DNA of 64,000 nucleotides, taken from positions 23,437,106 through 23,501,105 of the forward strand of contig CM037842.1 in the NCBI GenBank assembly GCA_021234535.1, written 5' to 3'. The notes beneath the pieces were generated by a model that saw nothing but the letters and a program-made list of their open reading frames with translations, was not told the origin of the DNA and ran no database searches. A program made the position numbers and the translations under genes. Positions 24,401 through 33,000 of this stretch are shown piece after piece. The DNA comes from Stichopus chloronotus (taxonomy: Eukaryota; Echinodermata; Holothuroidea; Aspidochirotida; Stichopodidae). How positions within the stretch are numbered: the stretch's first letter is position 1; every line of letters begins with the position of its first letter.

Positions 24401-24962
24401 ATGGACATGGAACATTTGTTTGTGTTTGTACTTGACTGGACACATCTTTACACGTGTCTAGAGTATATTGTAGATTTCATTATAAGTCTATTCCTTAATT
24501 GTAACAAACATTATTTTCCAATTTCACCAAGTAAGTGGTGGTACACCAAATGGATGAAAAATGATAACGTATTTGATCTTAACAGTGCAAAGGGGCACAC
24601 ATTTCTTTGACAATTATCTAATGTAAATAAAAAAGAAAAACAAAAACCAGGAAATGCATAGAAACTGGTAGTTTCTTATTAAGAATGAACTGCACTGGAC
24701 ATGTCAGTAGATGTGTTTAATGATTAATGTGCCTCCCATGACGAGTCTGTTTCTTAGAGCGAACAGTTAAATTAAATTTGTTGAAAACATGCTTATAGTG
24801 CATTACATATTGCAAAAGAATTTTTGGGGTTACTCAATGTACGTTTTTCTCCTCCTTCTCCCACAGTGTTCGATGTCAGAGAATGATATACCAGGAATGC
24901 ACCACAAAACATTATCGACATCGCAAAGTAACATTTATTGTACATCTATTTACAAAAATTGA
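9414..24962 (+). CDS. Gene A: four-Ig transmembrane receptor with tyrosine-pseudokinase domain
   Basis: Sixteen exons (9414-9477, 10136-10429, 11934-12218, 12799-13119, 13982-14293, 14613-14717, 15441-15480, 16554-16621, 17586-17768, 17965-18069, 18515-18687, 21075-21209, 21657-21771, 22410-22497, 23760-23880, 24867-24962) join in phase through GT-AG introns to 2505 nt, 834 residues. Order: signal peptide (1-21), four Ig-like domains (22-425), TM helix (about 438-456), juxtamembrane region, receptor-tyrosine-kinase-like domain (about 497-790), short tail ending IYKN. Kinase landmarks are clear (ENIV, hinge [28 protein letters not shown]). However, the catalytic loop is HPGLSSEK instead of HRDLAARN and DFG is DFC, so phosphotransfer is unlikely. 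The role is inferred as cell-surface recognition with non-catalytic signalling. Reading through the exon 15 donor would give an alternative end at 23946. No family name can be assigned safely. Confidence 0.85.
10136..10429 (+). CDS. Gene A exon 2: Ig-like domain 1 (cysteine-free)
   Basis: The acceptor TTTTTTTTTCAG opens a phase 1-1 exon with an Ig V-like ending, [12 protein letters not shown], where DxGxYxC is expected. No cysteine occurs in the exon, so the usual Ig disulfide is absent. The donor is CACG|GTAATG. The corresponding exon of gene B keeps both cysteines and the tryptophan. Confidence 0.82.
11100..11740 (+). repeat. Tandem repeat of about 145 bp in gene A intron 2
   Basis: Units beginning GAGAT(C/T)TGTCCAAGCT and containing GTTGACCC...TTTGACCTC repeat near 11107, 11253, 11399 and 11680, with a degraded unit near 11545. 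About 4.5 imperfect copies are present, followed by a CA-rich microsatellite. The sequence lies wholly within an intron and encodes nothing. Confidence 0.75.
11748..11796 (+). repeat. CA-rich microsatellite
   Basis: An imperfect (CA)n tract (ACACACACATACGCACACTC and following) closes the 145-bp tandem repeat block, 138 bp before exon 3 of gene A. Confidence 0.8.
11934..12218 (+). CDS. Gene A exon 3: Ig-like domain 2
   Basis: The acceptor TTTTTCAACAG starts a phase 1-1 exon. The domain contains [22 protein letters not shown] and NLSCQVES, so it has extra cysteines (CC plus YC) besides the core pair. The matching exon of gene B has the same QCC...YC...GC pattern, which supports paralogy. The donor is CACGT|GTAAGT. 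Confidence 0.85.
12799..13119 (+). CDS. Gene A exon 4: Ig-like domain 3
   Basis: The acceptor CTATTTTTAG opens a phase 1-1 exon with [20 protein letters not shown] and [12 protein letters not shown], a clear C2/I-type Ig domain with both core cysteines. Several N-glycosylation sequons are present. The gene B counterpart also has GNPPPNVTL. The donor is ATTATGT|GTGAGT. Confidence 0.87.
13982..14293 (+). CDS. Gene A exon 5: Ig-like domain 4
   Basis: The acceptor CCTCTTTGTAG precedes a phase 1-1 exon containing [20 protein letters not shown] and [13 protein letters not shown], typical of an I-set Ig domain with intact cysteines. It is the membrane-proximal domain. The donor is TTTAAAG|GTAATT. 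Confidence 0.87.
14613..14717 (+). CDS. Gene A exon 6: transmembrane segment
   Basis: A 105-nt phase 1-1 exon encodes a short stalk and a hydrophobic helix ([20 protein letters not shown]) followed by basic KTIK, fitting a type I membrane protein. The gene B TM exon has exactly the same length and phase. Confidence 0.87.
15441..15480 (+). CDS. Gene A exon 7: juxtamembrane exon (40 nt)
   Basis: The small exon encodes a basic [13 protein letters not shown] stretch, entering in phase 1 and leaving in phase 2. The acceptor is GTATGTTCAG and the donor GTAAGC. Gene B has an exon of the same 40-nt length and phase at 31501-31540 encoding RKRTRYRLSGNDN. Confidence 0.75.
16554..16621 (+). CDS. Gene A exon 8: juxtamembrane
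   Basis: This phase 2-1 exon encodes [18 protein letters not shown] and a short TYSS end, linking the membrane to the kinase-like domain. The acceptor is ATCTTACAG and the donor GTAAGC. It is supported mainly by phase continuity and splice sites. Confidence 0.7.
17586..17768 (+). CDS. Gene A exon 9: kinase-like N-lobe start
   Basis: This phase 1-1 exon contains [14 protein letters not shown], a degenerate glycine-rich loop, and FIAKL, where K527 may stand for the ATP-binding lysine of the VAVK motif. The loop lacks the normal valine spacing, so nucleotide binding is doubtful. The donor is CTCTG|GTATTC. Confidence 0.78.
17965..18069 (+). CDS. Gene A exon 10: kinase-like N-lobe, helix C region
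   Basis: A 105-nt phase 1-1 exon encodes [20 protein letters not shown], matching the helix C to beta-4 region of tyrosine kinases (the HPNIV position). By spacing, the conserved helix C glutamate appears to be replaced. The donor is GCCG|GTAAGT. Confidence 0.8.
18515..18687 (+). CDS. Gene A exon 11: kinase-like hinge
   Basis: The exon enters in phase 1 and leaves in phase 0. It encodes the hinge [16 protein letters not shown] and the helix E segment [12 protein letters not shown] that precedes the catalytic loop in receptor tyrosine kinases. The donor is ATATGGA|GTAAGT. Confidence 0.83.
18723..18932. mobile_element. MITE with perfect 22-bp terminal inverted repeats (210 bp)
   Basis: The left end AGCTACAATCTTGGACAAAA and right end TTTTGTCCAAGATTGTAGCT are exact inverses within a 22-bp arm. 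The element lies in the gene A intron after exon 11. No target duplication is clear, so the superfamily is not assigned. Confidence 0.82.
19013..19988. mobile_element. Large fold-back element built of inverted short repeats
   Basis: The outer arms (about 19013-19070 and 19940-19988) are inverse copies sharing CAAGATNAAAATATCTTTGC. Between them, TTTCTGCAAAATGT-type units occur in direct orientation at about 19079, 19310, 19362, 19414 and 19472. They recur in reverse orientation (TTTTGCAGAAAATTG type) at about 19600, 19650, 19702, 19822 and 19918. The whole forms an imperfect palindrome of nearly 1 kb inside the gene A intron between exons 11 and 12. Confidence 0.75.
19989..21074. other. Gene A intron 11, remaining part
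   Basis: No exon or structured repeat is recognised. The catalytic-loop exon begins at 21075. Confidence 0.5.
21075..21209 (+). CDS. Gene A exon 12: degenerate catalytic loop and DFG region
   Basis: A phase 0-0, 135-nt exon encodes [13 protein letters not shown] (residues 651-663) and CKLYDFCYG (674-682). Aligned with HRDLAARN and DFG of tyrosine kinases, the catalytic Asp is Gly, the metal-binding Asn is Lys and DFG is DFC. The Asp of DFG remains. This is the main evidence for a pseudokinase. The donor is ATGAAG|GTGGGT. Confidence 0.85.
21657..21771 (+). CDS. Gene A exon 13: activation-segment end and helix F
   Basis: This exon (phase 0 to 1) encodes [20 protein letters not shown] and then [15 protein letters not shown] stands for the APE motif and SDIWAAG is the conserved helix F motif of tyrosine kinases (SDVWSFG), so the C-lobe fold is retained. 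Confidence 0.87.
22410..22497 (+). CDS. Gene A exon 14: kinase-like C-lobe
   Basis: The exon encodes [20 protein letters not shown] and IIPDHCPRQ, matching the GxxPYP...RMxxPxxCP region of receptor tyrosine kinases. It enters in phase 1 and leaves in phase 2 at CAAAT|GTAATA. Without splicing it would stop immediately (TAA), so splicing is needed to reach the next exon. Confidence 0.82.
23247..23525. repeat. GATATC-rich tandem repeat in gene A intron 14
   Basis: Imperfect units of about 20 bp, best written GAGATATCTGAAATTCAATT, repeat more than a dozen times with several core variants. Each unit contains the palindrome GATATC or a near relative. Confidence 0.8.
23760..23880 (+). CDS. Gene A exon 15: last kinase-like exon
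   Basis: The acceptor GTCTTTTACAG opens [20 protein letters not shown], matching the LYxIMxxCWxxxPxxRPxF segment of tyrosine kinases (here RIRLDE). It leaves in phase 0 at CCAGAA|GTATGT. Retention of the following intron would add 22 residues and stop at 23946, a possible alternative C terminus. Confidence 0.85.
24867..24962 (+). CDS. Gene A exon 16: C-terminal tail
   Basis: The acceptor CTTCTCCCACAG precedes a phase 0 exon encoding [15 protein letters not shown] and ending IYCTSIYKN before TGA. The two tyrosines near the end could be phospho-docking sites (YKN fits the pYxN pattern), which is inference. AATAAA occurs at 25292-25297 downstream. Confidence 0.7.
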   Translation, partial: CSMSENDIPGMHHKTLSTSQSNIYCTSIYKN

Positions 24963-25085
24963 AGTTCCTCTAAATTAGAGAAACTTAGCAGTTTTAATAT
25001 TAAAATTAAAGCACCATGAAGGAAAATGTACAACCGTAATTAGCCGAATTTGAATCATTCAAAGCAGTCTCATTATGCTCTTTAA

Positions 25086-25276
25086 AGCGGCATATTGAGC
25101 TGATCTCCAAAAACTACAAGATACAACGGTACAATGCGATAATTTCCATCTTTAATCAAGTTCCATACCTAATAGTTATGAAAACTGTCAAGTCGTTTGA
25201 AAGAAATAGTCCCTGAATTGTTGTTATCTAGAAGTTTCACCGTATTCTACTTTTTTCATTGTCGGACACGCTTTCT
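25086..25276. mobile_element. Diverged relative of the TTAA-flanked MITE
   Basis: The element is bounded by TTAA at 25082-25085 and 25277-25280. The interior TAATCAAGTTCCATACCTAA and ATGAAAACTGTCAA match the MITE at 7197-7564. Its ends are too diverged to give clear terminal repeats. It falls in the probable 3' flank of gene A. Confidence 0.6.
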
Positions 25277-25540
25277 TTAAGTTCACGTACAATAAAAGTT
25301 CATAATTTAATTCAACTTATGTATAGAAATGTTTGTATTATTACTACGCTATATATGTTATATAAATGACTCATATACACTTAATTATCTCTTAACTACA
25401 CATGTAATGTACAGGATGAGATATTGCAGTTGCTTTGGGACATTAGAATATGTTATGGTTCTCTCAGTTTCCATAGCAACAGTTGACATGGTAACATTAT
25501 GCACTGTTGATATATGAGACATGGGCGGTCTAACCTGGTA

Positions 25541-25761
25541 TGCACTCACAAAAACGTAAAGTAAAATAAGAACTCCATAACTTTTTGGTAAAATTTTACA
25601 CACGGTTAATGTCAGTCTTACATTATGATATAACAATTTTACTAAAATGTAGTAAAATTTACCAAAATTATGTAAAATTTACAAATACTGCTTACATTAA
25701 TTTTACATAAAATTTATGGAGTTCTTATTTTACATAATTTAGGTAAATAATTCTGTGAGTG
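25541..25761. mobile_element. Fold-back MITE (about 220 bp)
   Basis: GCACTCACA at the left and TGTGAGTG at the right are inverse, and AAATAAGAACTCCATAA near the left is mirrored by TTATGGAGTTCTTATTTT near the right. TGGTA flanks both sides (25536-25540, 25762-25766) and may be the target duplication. The centre is AT-rich with AAATTTTAC/GTAAAATTT repeats. Confidence 0.72.
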
Positions 25762-25831
25762 TGGTACTTAAGGGAACCGCCTCCCCCCCCCCCATTTGGG
25801 AAGAAAATTTCAATTTCAGAAGTTTGAATCT

Positions 25832-26560
25832 GCAACTCCTCCTAGAACGCAGAGCTGATATCAAAGTCGGTAGATAGATGACCCATGGCCCGGAAGGTGT
25901 ATCTTCTGTCAAAATTTAAGGTCAGAGGTAAAAGGTCAAGTTAGTGAAACTCTTATTTTTGCTGTATTTCTTAATCCAAAGTGGCTATTTACATGGGTCC
26001 TTCAAATATACGACCCACATATAAGATTCAATCTAAAAATCATGTTTGTATGTGCTTTTAGGTCAAAAGTCAAGTTCAGAGGTCAAAGGTCAATGTCTGC
26101 AACTCCTCCTAGACCGCAGGGCCAATGAGGGTCAAAGTTTGTAGAAAGATGACCCAAGGTTTTAAGCTGTGTCTCCCGTCAAAATGCAAGGTCAGAGGTC
26201 AAAGGTCAAGTTAGTGACAATCTTATTTTCTGTATTTCTTAATACAAAATGACTATTTACATGGGACGGTCAAATATACGACCGGTATATAAGAGCCTGT
26301 CTAAAAATCATATTTGCATGTGTTTTGAGGTCAAATGTCAAGTTCAGAGGTCAAAGGTTATATTTGACACCGAAAAGGTTGCATCCGGCAACTCCTAAGA
26401 GATCGCAAAGTCAGTGAGAATGAAAGTTGGTAAGTAGATGACTTATGGTCTAAAGTTGTGTCCCCCATCAATATTTAAGGTCAGAGGTAGAAGGTCAGAG
26501 GTCACATGTCAAATCCCTAATCGACAAAATGCTTTGAAAAAGTGTGTCGCGATTTCCTTC
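25832..26560 (+). repeat. Tandem repeat (about 265-290 bp unit) rich in AGGTCA
   Basis: Units starting GCAACTCCTCCTAGA begin near 25832, 26098 and 26388 (the third diverged). They carry repeated RGGTCA motifs, including perfect AGGTCAAAGGTCA at 26080-26092 and 26196-26208. About 2.6 copies are present. There is no coding potential. Confidence 0.78.
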
Positions 26561-26599
26561 TAGAAAGTAAATCCAATGAACTTCAAACTCGGTCGTTAG

Positions 26600-29560
26600 G
26601 TAGGCTACCTGATCATGATATGTAGTTTTCACCGGTGACGAGGTGACGTCATAGGTCAACAGGGCACATCATACAGTACGGTAGGTTCTGTTAGCACAAG
26701 GTGCAACACAACTTGTTATATCTTTGCTTTTCTATACGTTGTGACTAAATATTTCAACCTATGCAACCGTGTTTCCAGTGAGCGATTATATCTAATAAAA
26801 ATAATACCTCTAGTCAGTATGATGTATGTCATGTTTAAACTAGCCAAGAAATTGAGTGGTTTACAGTACGTTTTGGCGGGAAACGAAATTGAGGAATGCA
26901 AATAATTGTAACGTGATGTACTGTATCTTTCAAATAAGAAAGACCACAGACACTGCAGATATATCCAATGAACGAAAACTTCATCACACTTATGTATCTG
27001 AGGGGAAGGAACCAGATATGCCCCAAAATGCAACTAGACTTAAAATCACCACTATGATCAAAATTAAATTTTAAGAAGCTTAGAATAATCCATTTGGGTG
27101 TTTTTATATGAAATTCGTGGATGATTCCTAAATATACTGTATTGATATCCTGAGAGAGGGACAATTCAACTGAATTCAATGGCGTCTAATAATTTCGATG
27201 TTAAATGTTCCCTTTTAAATTCGTTAAGTTTGCCAAAAGTTTCCTTATTTTAAGGAAATATATGCCAATACATTTTTCAGGTAGAAATGGTACCTTTAAG
27301 AAACTTTTATCTCATAGCTTTCTCATAGAAAAGTTTTCTGAATTTTTTTAAGATACCGACGCATCTTCTACATCATTACTTTAGTACACCGCTCCCCTGA
27401 GAAGTAAACTTTTGTATGTCAGAAGTTATTTAGCACATCCACCCTCACATTCCATTCTGGGGACATACTACCTTTGGAAAAAATATACATGTAATTGTAT
27501 TTTGTCTGTGACTCACCCCTGTGCCATCCTCTGGTCAATTTTTGTCAATTTAGAAGGTTGAAATGCTCCTGTACTTGCATTCTTTCTACCTATTCCCTTT
27601 CGGGTGGGGAATTTTGAGACGTTAGCTACACATAGCTTACAGAGCCACCTAAGCTTCCATGTTCAGCCGTAATTAACTTCTTCAAATGTTGCCTTTTTTG
27701 GGGGATCACACTCACATTGAAAGTGATATTTAGTGAACAAGAAAGACACATACAACTATAACGACGACAATCATACCACAAAAGCAAACAAACAACAGGC
27801 AAACAAGAAGACAGATATACACAAAGACAACCACTTAGACAGACAGACAGACAAACAAAAAGACAGACCTTTAAACATATATAAATGCATGCAGACTAAA
27901 CAAAGCGATTAGCAGCCAGATGACTGACAGACACACGTACATGTAAACTGAATATAAAAAAACATATAAAACTGTCCTACAAATGAATGGATGAACGCAT
28001 AAATGAAGAGGTAATTAATTGTTCGGGAAGTTTCAAATCAATTGAAATACATTACCAGTTGGAACTGTTTGCAACCCGTGTTGAAAAAAAATGACTGCCA
28101 AAACCCATTAGAATGTTGCAAATGTACTTCTAATGCTAGGCCATAAAGAACAAGCATAGGCCTATGTAAACCTAGACTTCTTGTAATGATAACGTGCATT
28201 AGCCTAGTGTCCACTAGGTAACCATACTTCTCAAAATTAGGCGACTTCTCACGAGTTGACTACTTTCTGGAACACCAAATTACTTATAGGCAGGCTATGA
28301 AAATATCAGTCAACTTTAACTGATAACCTTGCACATCTTTGTTATGAAAATTTTGATACCCTGGGCTTGTCGTTTGGAAATATTAAAATCTGTAGTAACC
28401 ACGGACGAAGACATGGGGCGGGGCACTACTCACGTATTTGTCCATATCTCAATAAACACGATTACTTATAATGAGACAGAGGCTCTTTCGACATGTACAG
28501 CCTGATGCTAAATGTGTAGATGTCCAATGCTAGTCTTTTGACGGTTCAATCGGGGCACATCTTTACTAAACTGAGTCCGCCTGTGCACCATTGACTTAGA
28601 TTTCACCAAGGAAAAAACTAGGTGATCATTTCTTAAGTTTTTCTGAAATCTTTCTTATTCATTTCAAGGTAACTCGTGTAATATGTAATATTATGTTATT
28701 ATATTATATTATGTTATATCATGTAATATTTCAGATTTTGCTATATCTCTGCTACAGGCGAAATGGTAGGGAGGATACGACATGAGACCCTCAAAGGCGA
28801 CAACCATAAATGGTTAGATAGTGTTAAGTTGATACCTGTTTGCATATTTGTTTCTCCTAACTGATGTAGTTGTTTCCTTCACAACGATTTCTTGTAGTAG
28901 GACACACCGAGTTAGAAATAATAGAGTGTGAAGAGAAACGGCATATCATGTCGTGAGTGGGAATACCGATTGAAAGGCACAACTTAAGTTGCAAATATAT
29001 TTAATGTTTATTTTGCTTGTGAAATTAATCAAAATGACCTTTACGCTATATACAACTCTCAGATTGGAATTCCCAAAATTCTGTTAAGCTCAGATAGAGT
29101 CCTTTCTGATATTGTTTTTGTTTTGGTTGTGTTGGAGCCATTCCGTCTCGTGGGTGCACTGATATTCAGGAAGTAAATATTTACAATGACAAAATTTACT
29201 TTCTTCTGCAAGTAAATATATCAGTTTCAATGTTTACTATCTTCGGGAAGTAAATGTTGTCATTGTAAGTAAATATATCCTTCGGAAGAAATCAAAGAAA
29301 GAATTCACAGTCAAATGGTCTATTAACACACAAGCCACCCCATAAAATCCGACAACAAAAAGATGCAACTTAAAGTCTGACGGAGAAATAAACATGTCTT
29401 TGAGACCAGATCTTTGATCTTGAAATAACAGATCCGAGATATTATCCGAGTGTGGACACCAGAACACGTTCCACTCGAACTATTAAACGATGAGAATAAA
29501 TGGATAATAAAATTATCTACTCATTCGCATGGCTTAAAACAAAGAGCTTGGAATGTTGAG
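26600..29560. other. Intergenic region between convergent genes A and B
   Basis: No supported gene is visible. The open frames at 26716-27179 are short, overlap on both strands and have no domain. A (GACA)n tract lies near 27836-27868 and an AT-only stretch near 28680-28735. Confidence 0.5.
27836..27868 (+). repeat. (GACA)n microsatellite
   Basis: Short run of GACAGACAGACAGACA with flanking variant units. It lies in intergenic sequence. Confidence 0.8.
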
Positions 29561-29570
29561 TGATCCCCCT

Positions 29571-29599
29571 GTGTGTGTGTGTGTGGGGGGGGGGGGGAC
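29571..29599 (+). repeat. (GT)n followed by poly-G
   Basis: GTGTGTGTGTGTG runs directly into about 12 G residues. It is intergenic, downstream of the stop codon of gene B. Confidence 0.85.
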
Positions 29600-29960
29600 T
29601 TCACAGTAAGAGTTAACGCTCTCTGAATTGAGGCATGTGTTCATACTACATTAATGACTTATCCACAGGGGTGTCTGAAATACACACCTGTAATGTATCA
29701 TTATCATACATTGTTAAACGTTTGTGTAGTGTATCTAATTTAACTTTTAACACTGATATGCTACTGTAATGATCTTACTTCAGAATTGCTGAAGAAAGAC
29801 AACAAATAAATTTTAAAACTGTGTTACTCCAAGCGTGCAATTTATCGTTTGATATCACTGATAAAAGGAATGTTCTTGGTAATTATTACACCACTGCCGC
29901 ATAAACAACACACAGGCAAGCTAAAAGTGGTCCATTTCATTGAGTATGTGATTGCTCCTC

Positions 29961-30054
29961 TTAAGCTTGCCACACCTGATAACTCATCACGGTGTACTCC
30001 TCCTCTTCTTCTTCTTCTTCTTCTTCTCTCGGAGTTTTATTTTGTTGCTTGGGT
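29961..30054 (-). CDS. Gene B exon 11: terminal exon with poly-Glu and YTVM
   Basis: The acceptor TTCTTTCCAATAG opens RPKQQNKTPR followed by ten glutamates and YTVMSYQVWQA, then TAA at 29963-29961. Seven GAA and three GAG codons form the acidic run, on a trinucleotide repeat that could vary in length. The plus-strand open frames here are antisense shadows. Confidence 0.72.
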
Positions 30055-33000
30055 CTATTGGAAAGAATACACAAATTTTATGTTTTGGTTTGATTTGTAA
30101 ATTTGTTATGCTTTTTTTTTTTTCATTTTGTTAGTATTTTAATATTAAACCACCCCTGTGGTAAACTACAAGTGATACGTTGTTGAAACTTGGATCAGTA
30201 TTTTGTTGCATTTACATTTCTAGCCGTGAACAATGTTTGTACCTCTGTTTGTTTACAACTGCATAGCTCACTCCATCGCTGAGGGTCATCACAGTAGCAC
30301 CAGAGGGTGAGTTTGGTGTTTCTTGTTTATACACCAAACTAGTAAACGTAACATAAAAGATAATTTAATGGTGACAAAAAAGTACAGCATACGTTATTAT
30401 GCGACATGTGGTTACAATTTATTGGAGACATCATGCCTCCAGAGTAAAAAGTGAAGGGATCTTGAAGTGCTTTTTAGCTCTTGTATGTGTTTAAAAAGAG
30501 CTCAAGGAAGATTTTACAGTGCATAGAGCAGACTGATGAATATTTAACGTGCACTGAGAGTATAGTAACTGCGCAAATCGAAGGGCAGAGAAATTTCTTC
30601 CTGGGGTAGTTGCTATGATACTGACGTTGCTTTAGAAAGGGCTTCTAACGTAAGTAAAATCAGTACTTACTTCTGATACTCCTTATTCTGTCGGTCGCCA
30701 TTACCATGTTGTAACGTTTTATCTAAGTAATTATTTTAAGAGACATCTAAGTAGGTTAATGACAATAGGAAAATGGGAACAAAACTGGATTCTTCAATGA
30801 ATTGGGACCATTTGTATTTGATAAATACCCACTACATATGTAATAATGGTTTAGTTTTATTTTTGAGGTCCATTGCAACAATTTGATTTACTTACAATTA
30901 TCTGTCTGCGTCAATAGTTGGTGGCCATTATAACACACGTCAGGAGTGTTTCGGAAAATGCAGTCATTTAACGAGTCTGTGGTCATTCCCTCCTCTCTGT
31001 GGTATAACATTAGTCAACATCGTTGAGAGCATATGTAGAACTTAAATAAATGTCAAAAATGGCTGTCGTATACAAGTTGACTTCAGTACACTTTGTAAGA
31101 ATTGTAAATCTCCAACAATTTGTAAATAGGCATGTCATTTCGAAACTAGTATTATCTTTAACAATGGCTAACTTATGCATTTATGGCAATGGCTATATCA
31201 GTACTTCTGTGCAATTCATTTATTAACTGTTTTGTTACCCATCAAACCATGTGACACACTAATACGGAAGTAAAATGTATCGCAATGAGTAAGGTCTGTT
31301 CTGGTTGGTGGTTGATTTGTTTTTAGGACTCTGAAGCTTGAACTATTATGGAACATCTTCAAACGTATGAGCAAAGTTGTATGCAGTAATTAAGGGGGCA
31401 GTATGGCCCTGGAGCTGATGCTAGGATTTGGTTAATTAATAGATCTACCACAGATCCTGAGATGGCCTCAAGATATATCATTACAATTTAGCTTACTTAC
31501 TTGTTATCGTTGCCAGACAGTCTATAGCGGGTCCTCTTTCCTGCGAATATTCATCAAATGATAACAGTTTCAAAGGTGAAAACCTTCATTAAGAAGAAGA
31601 TATTAGGCCTACATCTACATTAGACTTATAAATAATTAACAGTTTATTTTAAATTTATTATCATGGCTACAATCAATAACCTTTAACGATTTGCAAACGG
31701 TAAATGAATGACAAATTTGCACTTAAGGTTGTAATCATATCAATGGCATTGTGCGATCATATATATTCCATCGCAACAAAGAGCATTCTCTTTTCAGTTT
31801 GAATCTATTCAGCAAGCGAGATAGAATTAAAATTGATATTAATGTATAACAATGCAAAGAACTTGTAATAAGAAAAACAGACTTTTAAATGTTAATATAT
31901 AACTATGTGAACTTGAAGTGGGATTTTATGTATAAACTCATTAAACAATTTTTGGGTATTGTTTAATCATGACTGTTTTAAATGTTCGTCAAAACATTGC
32001 ATGTGAATATGTAACAATAAACATTACAAGAAAGATACAAACAAATTACATGAATACAGCTTACTTCTTTTAATTATTATTGCGCCGACAATTAGTAGGA
32101 AAAGCAGAGTACCTAGAGATCCGATGATTACGATCTGAAGGTTATCTACGATCAGCTCTTTGATGTAAACTGAAGAAAGAAAAAGACTATTATTCCAACA
32201 ATCAGGAGCTCTTTAGACAATAGACAGTCACGTGAGCCAGATGAAATCCGAAATTAAACGTTTGTTTAATTTCTGTGGTTAATTTTTACATGTCAAATAT
32301 ATCAGCAGTTTTAAACTAAATTAAAGATACAGGTGTTAGTAAAAGATTAATAGGAAATAAAAGACACATGACTATTACACGATAGAGTTGAGTACTGTAC
32401 AGCTCACCAAGCAGTGTAGTTGGTTCACAATGGATGTTGTCCAGTGTTACGTACGCGCTGAATGAAGATCCTTCACTATTATTTGCAACACATCTGTATC
32501 TGGTTCTATCCTCATATTTCTCGCTTTTCACATGAACTTCTAAATATACTTCTGTTTGATTTTCTGTTTTAGTTGTATTAACCAGACCCACAGGATGAGC
32601 TGGCATCTCCCCAATATCCGGTAACTGTTGAATATAAACATCTGGTGAAGGAAATCCTCTACACTTGCAGAGAAGATAATCGAACTGAAGATTTCCTTGG
32701 CAAAGAGCTCTACTGCCTACCATGGCCACGTTTGGGACATCTATTGAATTTAAAATAAATGTGATACAACTTTTGTTATACTTTCTTACCCAGCTGTCAA
32801 ACCAATTTGAACAGTCTATACTTAAATAAGATATAGGCCTATGTTTGCTTCTATGAACATGTTTTTCCATACAATATTTTGCATACAATAGCATACAATA
32901 GCAAAGTATTATGCATCTTACATTAGTACTCTGTTTTTTTTTTTTAGAGTTTATATACATCGCTTTCTCTTTAGTTCATACCTTTTGTGTACAATGTGAT

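Noticed and set aside
26716..27179. Overlapping open frames on both strands
   Set aside because: They overlap each other on both strands, have no domain and lack a credible splice context.
29849..30134. Plus-strand open frames of 83 and 60 codons with poly-Leu or poly-Phe
   Set aside because: They are antisense to the last exon of gene B; the homopolymers are the reverse reading of the poly-Glu repeat.
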